From the NCBI GenBank assembly GCA_947589465.1, contig CANQAE010000008.1:1-45484 (forward strand): a stretch of 45,484 nucleotides of DNA, given 5' to 3'. The notes under the pieces are model-generated. The model did no database searches. It was not told the origin of the DNA and saw only the letters and a program-made list of their open reading frames with translations. This stretch comes from an uncultured Clostridia bacterium. GTDB lineage: Bacteria > Bacillota > Clostridia > Christensenellales > Pumilibacteraceae. The position numbers and the translations under genes were made by a program. Below are positions 7,846 to 16,953 of the stretch, piece by piece (positions within the stretch are counted from its first letter, which is position 1; each line of letters opens with the position of its first letter).

Positions 7846-10800
7846 TCACTCAAAAAGGCTGATTTTACTGAGCCCGCTGTATTTGCGATCGCTAACCACG
7901 TCGCCCGACTGCTTATCGTAATTGTTCTCGCTGCTCTTGCCGTACATATAGAAATTGAAATCGCGCGTACCCGCCGCTTTCGGCAAGATGTTTCCGCGGT
8001 TCTTCATAAATGTATCGTCGGAATTTGCCAAAATGCTTATGTTGACGTTGTACAAGTTCGGCTTTTCTCTCGCGAAATCATCGAGATCAAGTTGCGAATA
8101 ATTTCGCCCGCCGCCGTAAAACGCTATGCCGCCGTGCACGTATCGTTCGCTCCCCCTGTCGTCGATGAGTTCCGAATAGCCGAGATCGCTCTTGTACACA
8201 AAATCAATCATGGATTTTATATCCAAATTGAGCCAACCCTCCAAAGTTCCGCCGTTAGGCGATTCAATAAGCGTGTCGCTGTTCAAAAGATCGATCGACT
8301 TCCAATCGTACAACCTCACGTCGCCGACAAGACGAACTACCGCCGCATATGACGTGCCGCCCGAATTTTGCCAATTTTTTATGCCTGGGAAAATTGCCGC
8401 GCCGTCGTTTTCGGGTCTAAGAAAATCGCCTGCGAAATTGCTTTCGACGCCTATCGAGAACAGTCCGCTCTTTTCGAGAACACTGTCCTTAACGGTGAGG
8501 TCGGTGACGACGTATTTGTCGTAGAACTCTTTATCTTTGTAAAGACCCGCATAGCGATTGGGGCTCGTTTCGAAATACGTGCCGCCCTTTCCGTCGGTAA
8601 GAGGGGGCTCTGCGTTCGTCGCGCTCGCGCGAATAGCCTTGTTCGTCCCCGCCTTTATCAAAAACTCTCTGCCCTGCGAAATTATGCAACCGTCGATGGT
8701 GACGTTTATCCTCTCCTCGTCGCTCAAAGCCTCCGTTTTATCCGTAAAGTAATTTTTGCCGTCACGATTGCCGCCGTATACTCGAACGACGTTTCTGCCG
8801 TTGCGTATTTTGCAATTTATTATCTTTGCGTCAGCATTTATTTCAAGCGTAGTCCCAACCTTGTCGAGGAAATTCAAATACGTGTTGTCCCCCTCCTGCA
8901 ACGAAACGTCGCTGCAACCGAGCAAATTTACGCCGTAAAGCATTACCCCGTCGGTGCGTATCAAAAACGCGCAATTGTCCTGTCCCGCAACGCTTGCGCT
9001 GTCGCCGTAACTTACGAATTTTAACGGACCTCTGTATAGATCTATCGCAGGTTGACCCGCGCCGTCTTTCGCGGCGGTAAAATAATTCGCGTCGAGGGTA
9101 TGTCCGTTGCCGTAAACGTCGTTTTCGAACTCCATTACGTAACTTACGTATGCATCGTTCTCTTTGCCCTCTTGCTTATACCATTCGATATTGTACGTGG
9201 ACTTCATTCTGTGCGTACTCAGGATCTCCCTGAGTTTTCCCGTATCGAATTTTTTGCCGTTTTCGGCGGCGCCGAGCATTATGTCATCTACAAGTACCGC
9301 TTTTTGCCCGTTTTCGGTCGCGCGTCTGAGCGACGGATAATCGGCTACTTCGACGGCGTCGCCGACAACGTTGACGGTGACAGAGTACGAAATCGAGGAA
9401 TCGAAATATTTATTCCCTTTCCATTTAGCGGTCAATTCGACTTTCCCGGTTCCCTTGGCAATTAAGTATGCCTTGCCCTCGTCCACACTTATTTGAGCAA
9501 GATCCTCGTTCGAAACTTCAAACAATACGTCCGAAATGTCCGTGCCGAACGTGGTCGTAAATGTTATGACGTTAAGTTTGTATCTGTTGTCCGTAAGTTC
9601 GTCGCCCGAATATTTTTTGCCCGCGACGGTGTAACGGCTGATCATTGCGTCGGGCGTAAATTCTCTGTTCGAAACGGTCAGTCCGTTTAATCTCTCTATT
9701 CCCTCCACCGTTATCGACTTTTCGCAGAGCGTAACGCCGTCACGGACCGCTTTCGCGGTGAGAATATGATCTTTCTTTTGCGTTATGACTATCTTACATT
9801 CTCCGTCGCCGTTTACGGGCATACCGTCAAGCGTCCAGACGAAAGTCACGTCGAACGCTCCTACGGTCGGAACTGCGAAAAACGCCGCTTCGGAGCCTAT
9901 AATAACGCAAGTTCTGCTTTCCAGTCGGTCTATCCGTCTATCGGACGAGATGCCGAAGTCGAACGCGGCGAAGTTGATTTCGGCTACCGCGGTCTTGCCG
10001 CCCGCCTCTATTTCACACTTGAAAGTTTTGTCCGTATCCGGTGCGAGAAAAGCGGTGATCTTGTATCGTTTTCTTTCGTCCTCGTCACGCGCGCCGACTT
10101 CTTCGATTTCGGTATCATTTATAAAATGCGAACTTATCGAGGGCCGCGAAGGCGCTTCCACATACAAGACGAACTTATTGGACCCCGTAGCCAATGTTAT
10201 TGAATCGTAGTCGGGCATACCGTTGACGAGAATGTCGGTAGACGAACTTTTCAAATCGGACTCCACGGCAAGGCTTACCCTGCGTTTGAGATCGCCTATC
10301 GAATTTGGCACGGAGAGTTCGAATTCCACTATGCCGCCAAACGGGAACATAACCGTCCCTGCTCCGAAATCGAAAACAGCCGATTCATTAAAGCCGAGAT
10401 TGCGAATTTCGTACTGGGTGAACTGCGCGGGCGATATATTCATTCGAAAAGCATATGTCCCCGTGGTTATCTTTCCCCTGTAATCCCCGTTTTCTTTGAG
10501 CGTGAGCAGATTGTTACTCTCATTGCTATCCTTTTCGTTCTCGGTAAGCGCAAAAGCGAAGTCGTATGGCTTAGTGGATATTACATTTACCGATATGCTA
10601 TCCGAAAAATTGCCGTCTTTCGAACGGGCGGTTACGGTAGCCGTGCCCACGCTTTCGCCGACGGTAAGGACACCGCTACCGTCTACATTTACCACTTCTG
10701 GCGCGGACGAGTACAAAACGTACTCCTTGTTGCTCGCGTTGGCGGGACCGACTTCCGCCATTATCGTTACCTTTTCTTTTGGCAGGTCGGCTTTGTCGAG

Positions 10801-10968
10801 CGTCAACGTTCTTGTTTCTTCATTATAGTTCGCAAGGTCGAGCGGAACGATCCTTATCGAGTTCGCCGATATGTCCACGGCGAGGCTTACCGTATTTACC
10901 GTCGCGTAAATCGCAAGCACAAAGCATAGCGGCAATACGAGCATAAGCGCTATAATAATTTTTCGCAT
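7846..10968 (-). CDS. 1040-residue secreted protein with Ig-like domains and beta-helix
   Basis: ATG at 10968 is preceded by AAAGGGGAAA. Residues 1-30 form a signal peptide or anchor (MRKIIIALMLVLPLCFVLAI) without a lipobox. A BIG2-like domain covers about 45-131 (VLYSSAPEVVNVDGSGVLTV...GTATVTA), and a second lies near 430-545 (VSNEDLAQISVDEGKAYLIA...GKVELTAKW). The C-terminal half (about 560-1000) has repeated short strands such as VYGNGHTLDAN, NADAKIINCKIRNGRNVV and VTIDGCIISQG, the pattern of a right-handed parallel beta-helix. It is therefore probably a large cell-surface or released protein binding carbohydrate or cell wall. No catalytic residues can be assigned. It lies 83 bases after the ABC exporter genes on the same strand, so co-transcription with them is possible. 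Confidence 0.78.
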   Translation of the reverse strand: MRKIIIALMLVLPLCFVLAIYATVNTVSLAVDISANSIRIVPLDLANYNEETRTLTLDKADLPKEKVTIMAEVGPANASNKEYVLYSSAPEVVNVDGSGVLTVGESVGTATVTARSKDGNFSDSISVNVISTKPYDFAFALTENEKDSNESNNLLTLKENGDYRGKITTGTYAFRMNISPAQFTQYEIRNLGFNESAVFDFGAGTVMFPFGGIVEFELSVPNSIGDLKRRVSLAVESDLKSSSTDILVNGMPDYDSITLATGSNKFVLYVEAPSRPSISSHFINDTEIEEVGARDEDERKRYKITAFLAPDTDKTFKCEIEAGGKTAVAEINFAAFDFGISSDRRIDRLESRTCVIIGSEAAFFAVPTVGAFDVTFVWTLDGMPVNGDGECKIVITQKKDHILTAKAVRDGVTLCEKSITVEGIERLNGLTVSNREFTPDAMISRYTVAGKKYSGDELTDNRYKLNVITFTTTFGTDISDVLFEVSNEDLAQISVDEGKAYLIAKGTGKVELTAKWKGNKYFDSSISYSVTVNVVGDAVEVADYPSLRRATENGQKAVLVDDIMLGAAENGKKFDTGKLREILSTHRMKSTYNIEWYKQEGKENDAYVSYVMEFENDVYGNGHTLDANYFTAAKDGAGQPAIDLYRGPLKFVSYGDSASVAGQDNCAFLIRTDGVMLYGVNLLGCSDVSLQEGDNTYLNFLDKVGTTLEINADAKIINCKIRNGRNVVRVYGGNRDGKNYFTDKTEALSDEERINVTIDGCIISQGREFLIKAGTNKAIRASATNAEPPLTDGKGGTYFETSPNRYAGLYKDKEFYDKYVVTDLTVKDSVLEKSGLFSIGVESNFAGDFLRPENDGAAIFPGIKNWQNSGGTSYAAVVRLVGDVRLYDWKSIDLLNSDTLIESPNGGTLEGWLNLDIKSMIDFVYKSDLGYSELIDDRGSERYVHGGIAFYGGGRNYSQLDLDDFAREKPNLYNVNISILANSDDTFMKNRGNILPKAAGTRDFNFYMYGKSSENNYDKQSGDVVSDRKYSGLSKISLFE

Positions 10969-11051
10969 AAATTTTTGTTTCCCCTTTCATTAATTTATAT
11001 TTCGAAAATTTATTCTCCCGTTATTTTTCGGTAATTTTTACCGTAGTTTTC

Positions 11052-12773
11052 CTAAATGTTTCCGCCTTGGAATTCGTAATATTTTTTGCCCAAGCGATTT
11101 GTCAAATACAGCCAGGACAATAACGCCGCTACGACTGCGGCTACGCCAGACACAAGGTACGACAGCCATTCGAGATGAGCATCCATATTCATAAATTGCA
11201 AAGTTATTCTCAGCAGGAATACTCCGCCGCCCACGAGGAACGACGCAACTATGCCGAGCATTATTATCGTGCTAACAACGTTGCTCGACTCCTTTATTTC
11301 GCCGTCCTCCTCGGTCGAGAAGTGCGCGTGGTTGAAATCGTATCTCGTCGCAACGCATATGTTGACGAAACTGAACAGCGTCCCCACTATAAACAGGAAT
11401 ATTGCCGAATACCAATTCACGCAACCCGTCGCCAAAAGCAATATCGCCGAAGCAAGTTGCGAAAATACCGTAACAGCCATGCACAAAAATATCTTCGAGA
11501 AGAAAACCGTGTTGTGTCCTATCGGCATTGCCTTAACTATATAAAACATTTGCCCATCCCTGCTTATGTTCGTCGCGCAAAAAATGTTGGTGAGCGCACC
11601 GAAAAGCAATGTGAGGAGCAATGCGAGTTCGAGATCGAATTCCATTCCTATTAGCCGCGAAACTATCGACGACCCCACCGCCATACAGAAGTAAACCATG
11701 AGCGGCATTATGAGCGCCACCGAAAAGTACGAAAACATATAGGACGGTGTGCGGAAAATGAGCAAAAAGTCTTTTTTTACAAGTTCGAAAAAACTGTTCG
11801 TGTCGGGCTTAATGCTGCCGTTCTTTTTGACGAAGTTGGGCGCGCCCGCCATACGCGATTGCAACGCGCGGCGCAATATGCTGCGTATTATCGCCATCGA
11901 AACGATTAGACAAACGACGAGCACGACGGCGATCCCTATCGCGCTGACGAGAATTTCGTTGCCGAGCATAAGATTGACGAGCCACCTTGCGGGATACAGC
12001 CACGCCGCTATTCCGCCTATTACGTTCATCGTCGCCTCGTTGAAGAAATATCGCAGGTCGTCGCCCACGAGCATCTGCTGAACCGCATTGAGCACTATCG
12101 AATAAAGATAGAACGCGACGCCCGTTATTGCCGTTATGATGATAAACGTAACAAGATATTTATTGCTCAAAAATCTCTTGATGAAATTGTACGGAAGCGC
12201 CAGAATGGACGCTATCGTTATTGTTATGAGCGGCATAAGAAAACATTCGAGTACGGTCGCGATCCAGAATGACGCACCGAGCGCAGCCTCGATATTCACC
12301 GACGAAGCCGCTTGAGCGAACGACACGGCGAAAGTTATGTTTACCGTAAGAACGACCGCAATCGAAATAAGCAACTGACCGAGATATATGGAAATGAGTT
12401 TGGCAATGTACAGCGAACCCGCGCCGACAGGCATTGCCGAAAAGATCTTGACGTCATCCGCCGCGAAGATCTGACGATTTATTTCGCCCATACCGCTGAT
12501 CACCATAAAAATTATGACGCAACTGTAAATCACGCTGAGCAGTTCGGTCGAACGTATACCGAAATTATATACGCCGTCCTGCCTTATCTTCAAGAACATA
12601 TCGGTGAACTTGCCGAAAAATACAGCAAAAAGGGAAATTATCGCGCCGATAAGGATCAGTTTAAGCAAAAAGCCTATCACGTCGAATTGACCCTTGCGGT
12701 ACGGATATGTCGTTTCTATCCGCTGCTTTTTGAGCAAAGCGCCTATGAGCGAAAAATCAATTTTTTCCTTCAT
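11052..12773 (-). CDS. ABC-2 type exporter permease
   Basis: 573 residues from ATG 12773 (GAGGAA eight bases upstream). The frame is open to 12845, but that would overlap the ATPase gene by 89 bases. A cytoplasmic N-terminus with KKQRIETTYPYRKGQFD is followed by about twelve hydrophobic segments, arranged as two sets of six around a hydrophilic middle (about 300-345). This resembles large ABC-2 permeases of the ABC_tran_2/putative ABC exporter group in Firmicutes. It forms the membrane channel for the ATPase encoded immediately upstream, with a 17-base overlap. Substrate unknown. The next gene downstream encodes a large secreted protein, but a functional link is only suggested by position. 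Confidence 0.85.
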   Translation of the reverse strand: MKEKIDFSLIGALLKKQRIETTYPYRKGQFDVIGFLLKLILIGAIISLFAVFFGKFTDMFLKIRQDGVYNFGIRSTELLSVIYSCVIIFMVISGMGEINRQIFAADDVKIFSAMPVGAGSLYIAKLISIYLGQLLISIAVVLTVNITFAVSFAQAASSVNIEAALGASFWIATVLECFLMPLITITIASILALPYNFIKRFLSNKYLVTFIIITAITGVAFYLYSIVLNAVQQMLVGDDLRYFFNEATMNVIGGIAAWLYPARWLVNLMLGNEILVSAIGIAVVLVVCLIVSMAIIRSILRRALQSRMAGAPNFVKKNGSIKPDTNSFFELVKKDFLLIFRTPSYMFSYFSVALIMPLMVYFCMAVGSSIVSRLIGMEFDLELALLLTLLFGALTNIFCATNISRDGQMFYIVKAMPIGHNTVFFSKIFLCMAVTVFSQLASAILLLATGCVNWYSAIFLFIVGTLFSFVNICVATRYDFNHAHFSTEEDGEIKESSNVVSTIIMLGIVASFLVGGGVFLLRITLQFMNMDAHLEWLSYLVSGVAAVVAALLSWLYLTNRLGKKYYEFQGGNI

Positions 12774-13614
12774 CTTTGCTTTCCTCGTCTTTGGTCGCAG
12801 CCGCCTCGCGTAACGCCTCGCCGCTTTCATGCTCACCGCTTTCATGTTCGCCGCTCATCGCTTCCTCTGCCTCGCGCTCGTTTTTGAGGAAATACTCCTC
12901 GAAGTCGAACGTCGGATCGTCTGTCATTATCTGCTTTATGTCTATATCGGATATCTGCTGACCGCGACGAATAAGCACTACCCTGTCGCACGTTGCGGCA
13001 ACCGAACCGAGCGCGTGCGAAGAAAAGATAATGCAATTGCCCGCCGCCGCGTAATCGTGCATAAATTCGCGAACGGCACGCATCGTGCGCGGGTCAAGAC
13101 CTGTCATAGGCTCATCGAGTATCCACAGCCTCGGCATATGAATGAGCGAACCCATCATACAAATTTTCTGTCGCATACCATGCGAATACGAGGATATGAG
13201 ATTGTTTATCGCAGGTCCGAGCCTGAAAACTTCTTCGAGTTTATTGAGTCGTTCTTCCCTGTCCTTGGGCGGCACTTTGTATACCGTCGCCATAAAGGTG
13301 ATGTACTCCATACCCGTCATCTTGATGAACACCGCGTGGTTGTCTGTGACGAACCCCATGTTCGATTTAGCCTTGATCGGCTCCTTTTTGATATCGAAAC
13401 CGTTAATGAAAATATCGCCTTTTTCGAAAGGCAACATACCCTCAATACATTTGAGCGTAGTGGATTTGCCCGCGCCGTTGTGACCGAGTAAGCCGACGAT
13501 CTCGCCCGCGTAGCAATCGAACGAAACGTCTTTTATGGCGTAATCGGCTTTTTGCGAATATTTTTTGCAAAGCCCCTCTACTCTGACTATCTTTTCTTTC
13601 TGCTGATCTTCCAT
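12757..13614 (-). CDS. ABC transporter ATP-binding protein
   Basis: 285 residues. Walker A GHNGAGKST (44-52), signature YSHGM (143-147, replacing LSGGQ, as usual in ABC-2 exporters), Walker B LWILDE (163-168), D-loop GLDP and the switch His in SSHAL are all present. It energises the permease encoded next. The C-terminal tail after about residue 245 is acidic and contains a tandem EHESG EHESG duplication, visible as a 15-base repeat in the DNA; the permease start overlaps this tail. ATG 13614 follows GGGGGA. Expression likely depends on the promoter at 13772-13800 and the structured leader between. Confidence 0.93.
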   Translation of the reverse strand: MEDQQKEKIVRVEGLCKKYSQKADYAIKDVSFDCYAGEIVGLLGHNGAGKSTTLKCIEGMLPFEKGDIFINGFDIKKEPIKAKSNMGFVTDNHAVFIKMTGMEYITFMATVYKVPPKDREERLNKLEEVFRLGPAINNLISSYSHGMRQKICMMGSLIHMPRLWILDEPMTGLDPRTMRAVREFMHDYAAAGNCIIFSSHALGSVAATCDRVVLIRRGQQISDIDIKQIMTDDPTFDFEEYFLKNEREAEEAMSGEHESGEHESGEALREAAATKDEESKDEGKN

Positions 13615-13666
13615 TTGTCCCCCAAAAATAATTTATTCGTATCTAAACGTTGTAAAAAACTTCGAA

Positions 13667-13756
13667 TTTATATACGGAAAAAGGGCAGAACAAAAGATCC
13701 TGCTCTCTGCTATTAGATACAATTCCCTTTCTCACCCTTATTTTCTCCCGTATAAA
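13667..13756 (-). promoter_or_regulatory. Structured leader with terminator, possible attenuator of the ABC exporter
   Basis: The leader lies between the promoter at 13772 and the ATPase start. On the minus strand it holds a terminator-like hairpin (AGAGCAGGA / TTCTGCCCT, 13682-13706) with five Ts (13678-13682). The upstream segment GAGAAAGGG (13725-13733) can pair 8 of 9 bases with CCCTTTTTC (13677-13685), which would break that hairpin. TTTATACGG (13748-13756) can pair with CCGTATATAAA (13667-13677) to close the whole element. Competing pairings of this kind suggest attenuation or a regulatory RNA; no known riboswitch class was recognised. Confidence 0.4.
13678..13706 (-). terminator. Intrinsic terminator within the ABC leader
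   Basis: Stem of eight pairs with one mismatch, loop TCTTTTGT, then TTTTT on the minus strand. It lies downstream of the ABC promoter, so it would also end any transcript coming from the 13838 gene. Confidence 0.6.
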
Positions 13757-13771
13757 AGATTCAATATACTC

Positions 13772-13800
13772 AGTATACCATATTATTTTCTGTTAAGCAA
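13772..13800 (-). promoter_or_regulatory. Promoter of the ABC exporter operon
   Basis: TTGCTT (13795-13800), 17-base spacer, TATACT (13772-13777), minus strand, located directly after the end of the CNNM/CorC-type gene. Confidence 0.7.
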
Positions 13801-13837
13801 TAAAAATTATGAATCTTATGTATTATTTCAAGATTTT

Positions 13838-15154
13838 TTATTCGCTTTCTTCTTCCTGTTCGGGAAGAATTTCCACTTTTACCTCCAAAACCTTGCGCGT
13901 ATCCACTTTGAGAACGGTAAATTTCAAGTTGTCGTATACGAATTCCTCGTTCTGTTGCGGAATGGTTTTGAGTTGTTCGGTGACGAATCCGCCCACCGTC
14001 GTAGACTCGAATTCCTCTCCCGTGTCTATATTCTTGCCCACGAGTTCGAAAAACTCGGCAAGATTTTCGGAGCCGCTGACGACAAACACGCCGTCGCTCT
14101 GCTTGCTGACGAGTTCCTCAACCTCGTCGTGTTCGTCGTATATCTCGCCGACGAGTTCCTCGATTATGTCTTCGAGGGTGACTATGCCCGCCGTGCCGCC
14201 GAATTCGTCTACGACTATGGCGAGGTGTATCTTGGCTTTTTGTAAAAGCCTCAAAACGGCGCTTATCTTCATATTGCGCGTTACTATGATACTGCTTTGA
14301 ATTATCGGGCGAATATCCGTCTTGTTGTCGCTATAAAGTTCATAGAAATCCTTCATATGGATTAGGCCTATCACCGAATCTATCGACTCATGATATACGG
14401 GTAAACGCGAATACCCCGTATCGTGAAATACGCGCGCTATGTCCTCCATGCTCGCGTCGTCGGGGACCGCTTCGACGTTTACGCGCGGTATCATAACATC
14501 GTAAACGTCCACGTCGTCGAATTCGATGGCGGAGCGTATGAGTTCGGACTCATGTTCGTCTATTTCGCCCTCGTTCTCCGCTTCCTCCACTATCGTGATA
14601 AGTTCGTCCTCGGTAATTGACGTTTCTTTCTTTGTGCGGAAAAGTTTCTTTATGAGCGACAGCACCCAAGTTATCGGGAAGAACAAGATCTCGAAAAATT
14701 TCGTTATGCCCCAAAATGCCATAGCGAACGATTCGGGATGATCTTTTGCGTACGTCTTGGGCATTACTTCGCCGAATATGAGAACGACTACCGTCATTAC
14801 TATCGTTGAAACGACGGGAGCAATGTCTTCGTTGCCTTGTAATAGACTTACGAATAATATCGTTGCGAGCGAGGACGCCGCTATGTTTACTATATTATTA
14901 CCGACAAGTACGGTAGAAAGTATTCTGTCGAAATTGTCAAGTTGAGCCAAAACTCTTTTTGCTTTCTTTGCTTTTTTGGGCTCGTTGTTTTCTATACTTT
15001 TGAGCCTTATCCTATTGCAGGAAGTATATGCCGTTTCCGTTGCGGAAAAGTAAGACGAAAATACAAGCAAAGCGACTAAAAGAATTATAATCCAGATATA
15101 ATCGTTGGTGGTTATTGCGGATAAAAGCAACGTACACCGACTCGCGGGATCCAT
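13838..15154 (-). CDS. CNNM/CorC-type membrane protein (DUF21-CBS-CorC)
   Basis: 438 residues with the complete family architecture: an N-terminal DUF21 membrane domain (about 15-190, with SATETAYTSCNRIRLK near 38-53), two CBS domains (about 205-325; IPRVNVEAVPDDAS begins the first, and RNMKISAVLRLLQKA lies in the second) and a C-terminal CorC_HlyC domain (about 345-430). Relatives were called hemolysin C; characterised members act in magnesium or other divalent-cation efflux or homeostasis. ATG 15154 has only a distant AAGGAAGG, so initiation may be weak or begin slightly downstream. A moderate promoter is present at 15192-15220. Confidence 0.9.
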   Translation of the reverse strand: MDPASRCTLLLSAITTNDYIWIIILLVALLVFSSYFSATETAYTSCNRIRLKSIENNEPKKAKKAKRVLAQLDNFDRILSTVLVGNNIVNIAASSLATILFVSLLQGNEDIAPVVSTIVMTVVVLIFGEVMPKTYAKDHPESFAMAFWGITKFFEILFFPITWVLSLIKKLFRTKKETSITEDELITIVEEAENEGEIDEHESELIRSAIEFDDVDVYDVMIPRVNVEAVPDDASMEDIARVFHDTGYSRLPVYHESIDSVIGLIHMKDFYELYSDNKTDIRPIIQSSIIVTRNMKISAVLRLLQKAKIHLAIVVDEFGGTAGIVTLEDIIEELVGEIYDEHDEVEELVSKQSDGVFVVSGSENLAEFFELVGKNIDTGEEFESTTVGGFVTEQLKTIPQQNEEFVYDNLKFTVLKVDTRKVLEVKVEILPEQEEESE

Positions 15155-15191
15155 GTGGTTTAAATGACCTTCCTTTTCGATTGATAATTAA

Positions 15192-15220
15192 TATATATCA
15201 TAATTTTTCGGAAAATGCAA
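15192..15220 (-). promoter_or_regulatory. Probable promoter of the CNNM/CorC-type gene
   Basis: TTGCAT (15215-15220), 17-base spacer, TATATA (15192-15197), minus strand, in the 90-base gap before the gene. Confidence 0.5.
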
Positions 15221-15244
15221 ACATTTTGAGGTCGTTTCCGTAAA

Positions 15245-15799
15245 TTATATTGTTTTTGGTTGTTTAAGCAAGACAGCGGCTATTATTTTTGCGTGATCGA
15301 ATGCCAAAACGTCGTTTAGGGCTATCTTCGTTCTGTCGAAATCGAGATCGCCGCTGTCGCCGATCGCGACGTCGAGGACAACTTTTTTGCCGCCCACCGT
15401 CAAAATATTGCCGTCCAAAGTCACTTTTACGAACTTCGCGTCCGCCGCGTCGTCGCCGCCTCGCGGTATTCCTTGCGCCGAATACGCCGTAAAGACGAGG
15501 CTTATGTTCCAATCGCGCGGGTCGCGATTCGGCTGGGACGCAAACCCGAATTGGCGCAACCGCTCCGCTCTTATGCCCGTTTCTTCGAGTAGTTCTCTCA
15601 TTGCCGCTTGTTCCGCGCTCTCGCCTTCTTCTATAAATCCGCCGGGCAGAGCCAACTTGCCCTTGAACGGGTGTCCCCCTCGACGTACAAGCAAGATCTC
15701 GTCCCCGCGCATTACTACGCAATCGACGGCGACAGATGGGTGGCGATATTTTGTCGGGTCGTAACGACGCAGAAATTCTTCTTCGGTTTCGCACATCAT
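15245..15799 (-). CDS. Nudix hydrolase, ADP-ribose pyrophosphatase-like
   Basis: 184 residues. The Nudix box spans 54-76 and matches G-x5-E-x7-REL-x-EE-x-G-I with all metal-binding glutamates. The N-terminal YDPTKYRHPSVAVDCVVM and the SQPNRDPRDWNISLVFTAY segment resemble bacterial ADP-ribose pyrophosphatase/NrtR-type Nudix domains, which cleave nucleoside diphosphates linked to another moiety. No DNA-binding domain is attached, so an enzyme is favoured. Start is ATG 15799 (or the next codon at 15796); it overlaps the stop of the MBL-fold gene by four bases and is the last gene of the rplI operon. Confidence 0.9.
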   Translation of the reverse strand: MMCETEEEFLRRYDPTKYRHPSVAVDCVVMRGDEILLVRRGGHPFKGKLALPGGFIEEGESAEQAAMRELLEETGIRAERLRQFGFASQPNRDPRDWNISLVFTAYSAQGIPRGGDDAADAKFVKVTLDGNILTVGGKKVVLDVAIGDSGDLDFDRTKIALNDVLAFDHAKIIAAVLLKQPKTI

Positions 15800-16953
15800 C
15801 TTGCCCTCTTTCGCTTTGCCTTGATAACTATCACGACGACGGTGACGACAATTAAAACCGACCCTATGATTATCGTCAGTTTGATCGTTTCGACGCGACC
15901 GCCGTCGGTAGATAGCAGTACGGCTTTGTATTGCCCATTGGTGTTCAAAACGCCCACCGTTATGTCGCCCTTTTGGTCTGTACGCAAAATGTTCGAAGCC
16001 GCGAAACCCATATTAGACAACCTTTCCAAAACTTCTTTATGCGGATGACCGTACTTGTTGTCTTTGCCGCAACTTATGACGACCAAAGTGTTTGCCCTGT
16101 ATATGCTTTTCGTGACCGTATCGAGATATTCTTCGCTACTGCTCGTGCGACTGCCGTGATGACCGAGTTTTATTACGTCGGCATTGAAATCGTCGAAAAC
16201 TTTGTATCTTCCCTCGCCTCTTTTCGCCTCGGCAACGAACTCAGCCTCGTTCTCCTTTTCGGCGTCGCCCGTAAGCACGATATTCCTGCCCATATACGTT
16301 ATGACAACTATCGGCGAATAATTGTTGTTGTCGTTGTAACTTTCCGATATGGGGGAATAAAAATTGATTTCGTATTCGTTCTCATCTGTGGACGTGATCT
16401 TGTTCTGGCTATCGTCGTGCGGATTGGTGACTATGACTTCCTCGGCGCGCTCATATGCCGCTTCGAGAACGTTATGGTAAGTCGCGGTGCTTTTGGAACC
16501 GAGGTTATCTCCCCAGAAAGTGTGTTTACCTTCGAGGTCGTACGCGTCGTCGTGACAACCATTATACGTGCATACCTGGTTGGGACGATAAACGGTTTTC
16601 GCACCGTAATTTTGCAACATATACGCCATACTGCCCACGTGATCGGCATCCGAATGAGTAAGGATCACTATGTCGAAATACGTTATCGTTTTTCCTTGTT
16701 CGTCTTTTATGTTTTGTTTGACGTAATCGTCGAGTTTTTCCCGAACTTCCTTTTTGTTCTCGCCCGCGTCAATTAGCATCTTGCGGTCGTCGGGCAATTC
16801 GACGATACAGGAGTCCCCCTGTCCCACGTCTATGAAGTGAACGGTAAGATCTGCTTTTTCGGTTCCGTCGAGTTTGACGTAAGCAATATAAGTGCCGACC
16901 GCCGCCGTCAGCGAGATCAATAGCGCTATTAGTATAATTATAAGTTTTTTCAT
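15796..16953 (-). CDS. ComEC-like MBL-fold metallohydrolase, membrane-anchored
   Basis: 385 residues. A signal anchor (about 5-25) leads into a metallo-beta-lactamase fold. HFIDVGQGDSCIV (39-51) and HSDADH (100-105) are the hallmarks of the group related to the C-terminal domain of ComEC; later motifs include LTGDAE and KLGHHGSRTSS. A second hydrophobic helix (about 357-378) and the tail KAKRKRAR end the protein. The domain therefore probably sits outside the membrane, tethered at both ends, and could act on extracellular nucleic acid or another phosphodiester (inference). ComEC itself has many more membrane helices, which are absent here. The start overlaps the patatin stop by ATGA. Confidence 0.88.
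   Translation of the reverse strand: MKKLIIILIALLISLTAAVGTYIAYVKLDGTEKADLTVHFIDVGQGDSCIVELPDDRKMLIDAGENKKEVREKLDDYVKQNIKDEQGKTITYFDIVILTHSDADHVGSMAYMLQNYGAKTVYRPNQVCTYNGCHDDAYDLEGKHTFWGDNLGSKSTATYHNVLEAAYERAEEVIVTNPHDDSQNKITSTDENEYEINFYSPISESYNDNNNYSPIVVITYMGRNIVLTGDAEKENEAEFVAEAKRGEGRYKVFDDFNADVIKLGHHGSRTSSSEEYLDTVTKSIYRANTLVVISCGKDNKYGHPHKEVLERLSNMGFAASNILRTDQKGDITVGVLNTNGQYKAVLLSTDGGRVETIKLTIIIGSVLIVVTVVVIVIKAKRKRAR

Noticed and set aside
11029..11043. CGGTAA-TTTACCG-like hairpin between the ABC permease and the 1040-residue protein gene
   Set aside because: Six-bp stem not followed by Ts on the minus strand; too weak to call a terminator.
15264..15794. 176-codon Arg-rich frame overlapping the Nudix gene
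   Set aside because: Same-strand shifted frame of low-complexity Arg/Ser sequence; the Nudix box is in the other frame.
15931..16776. 281-codon plus-strand frame opposite the MBL-fold gene
   Set aside because: Shadow of a well-supported gene; no ribosome site or family features.
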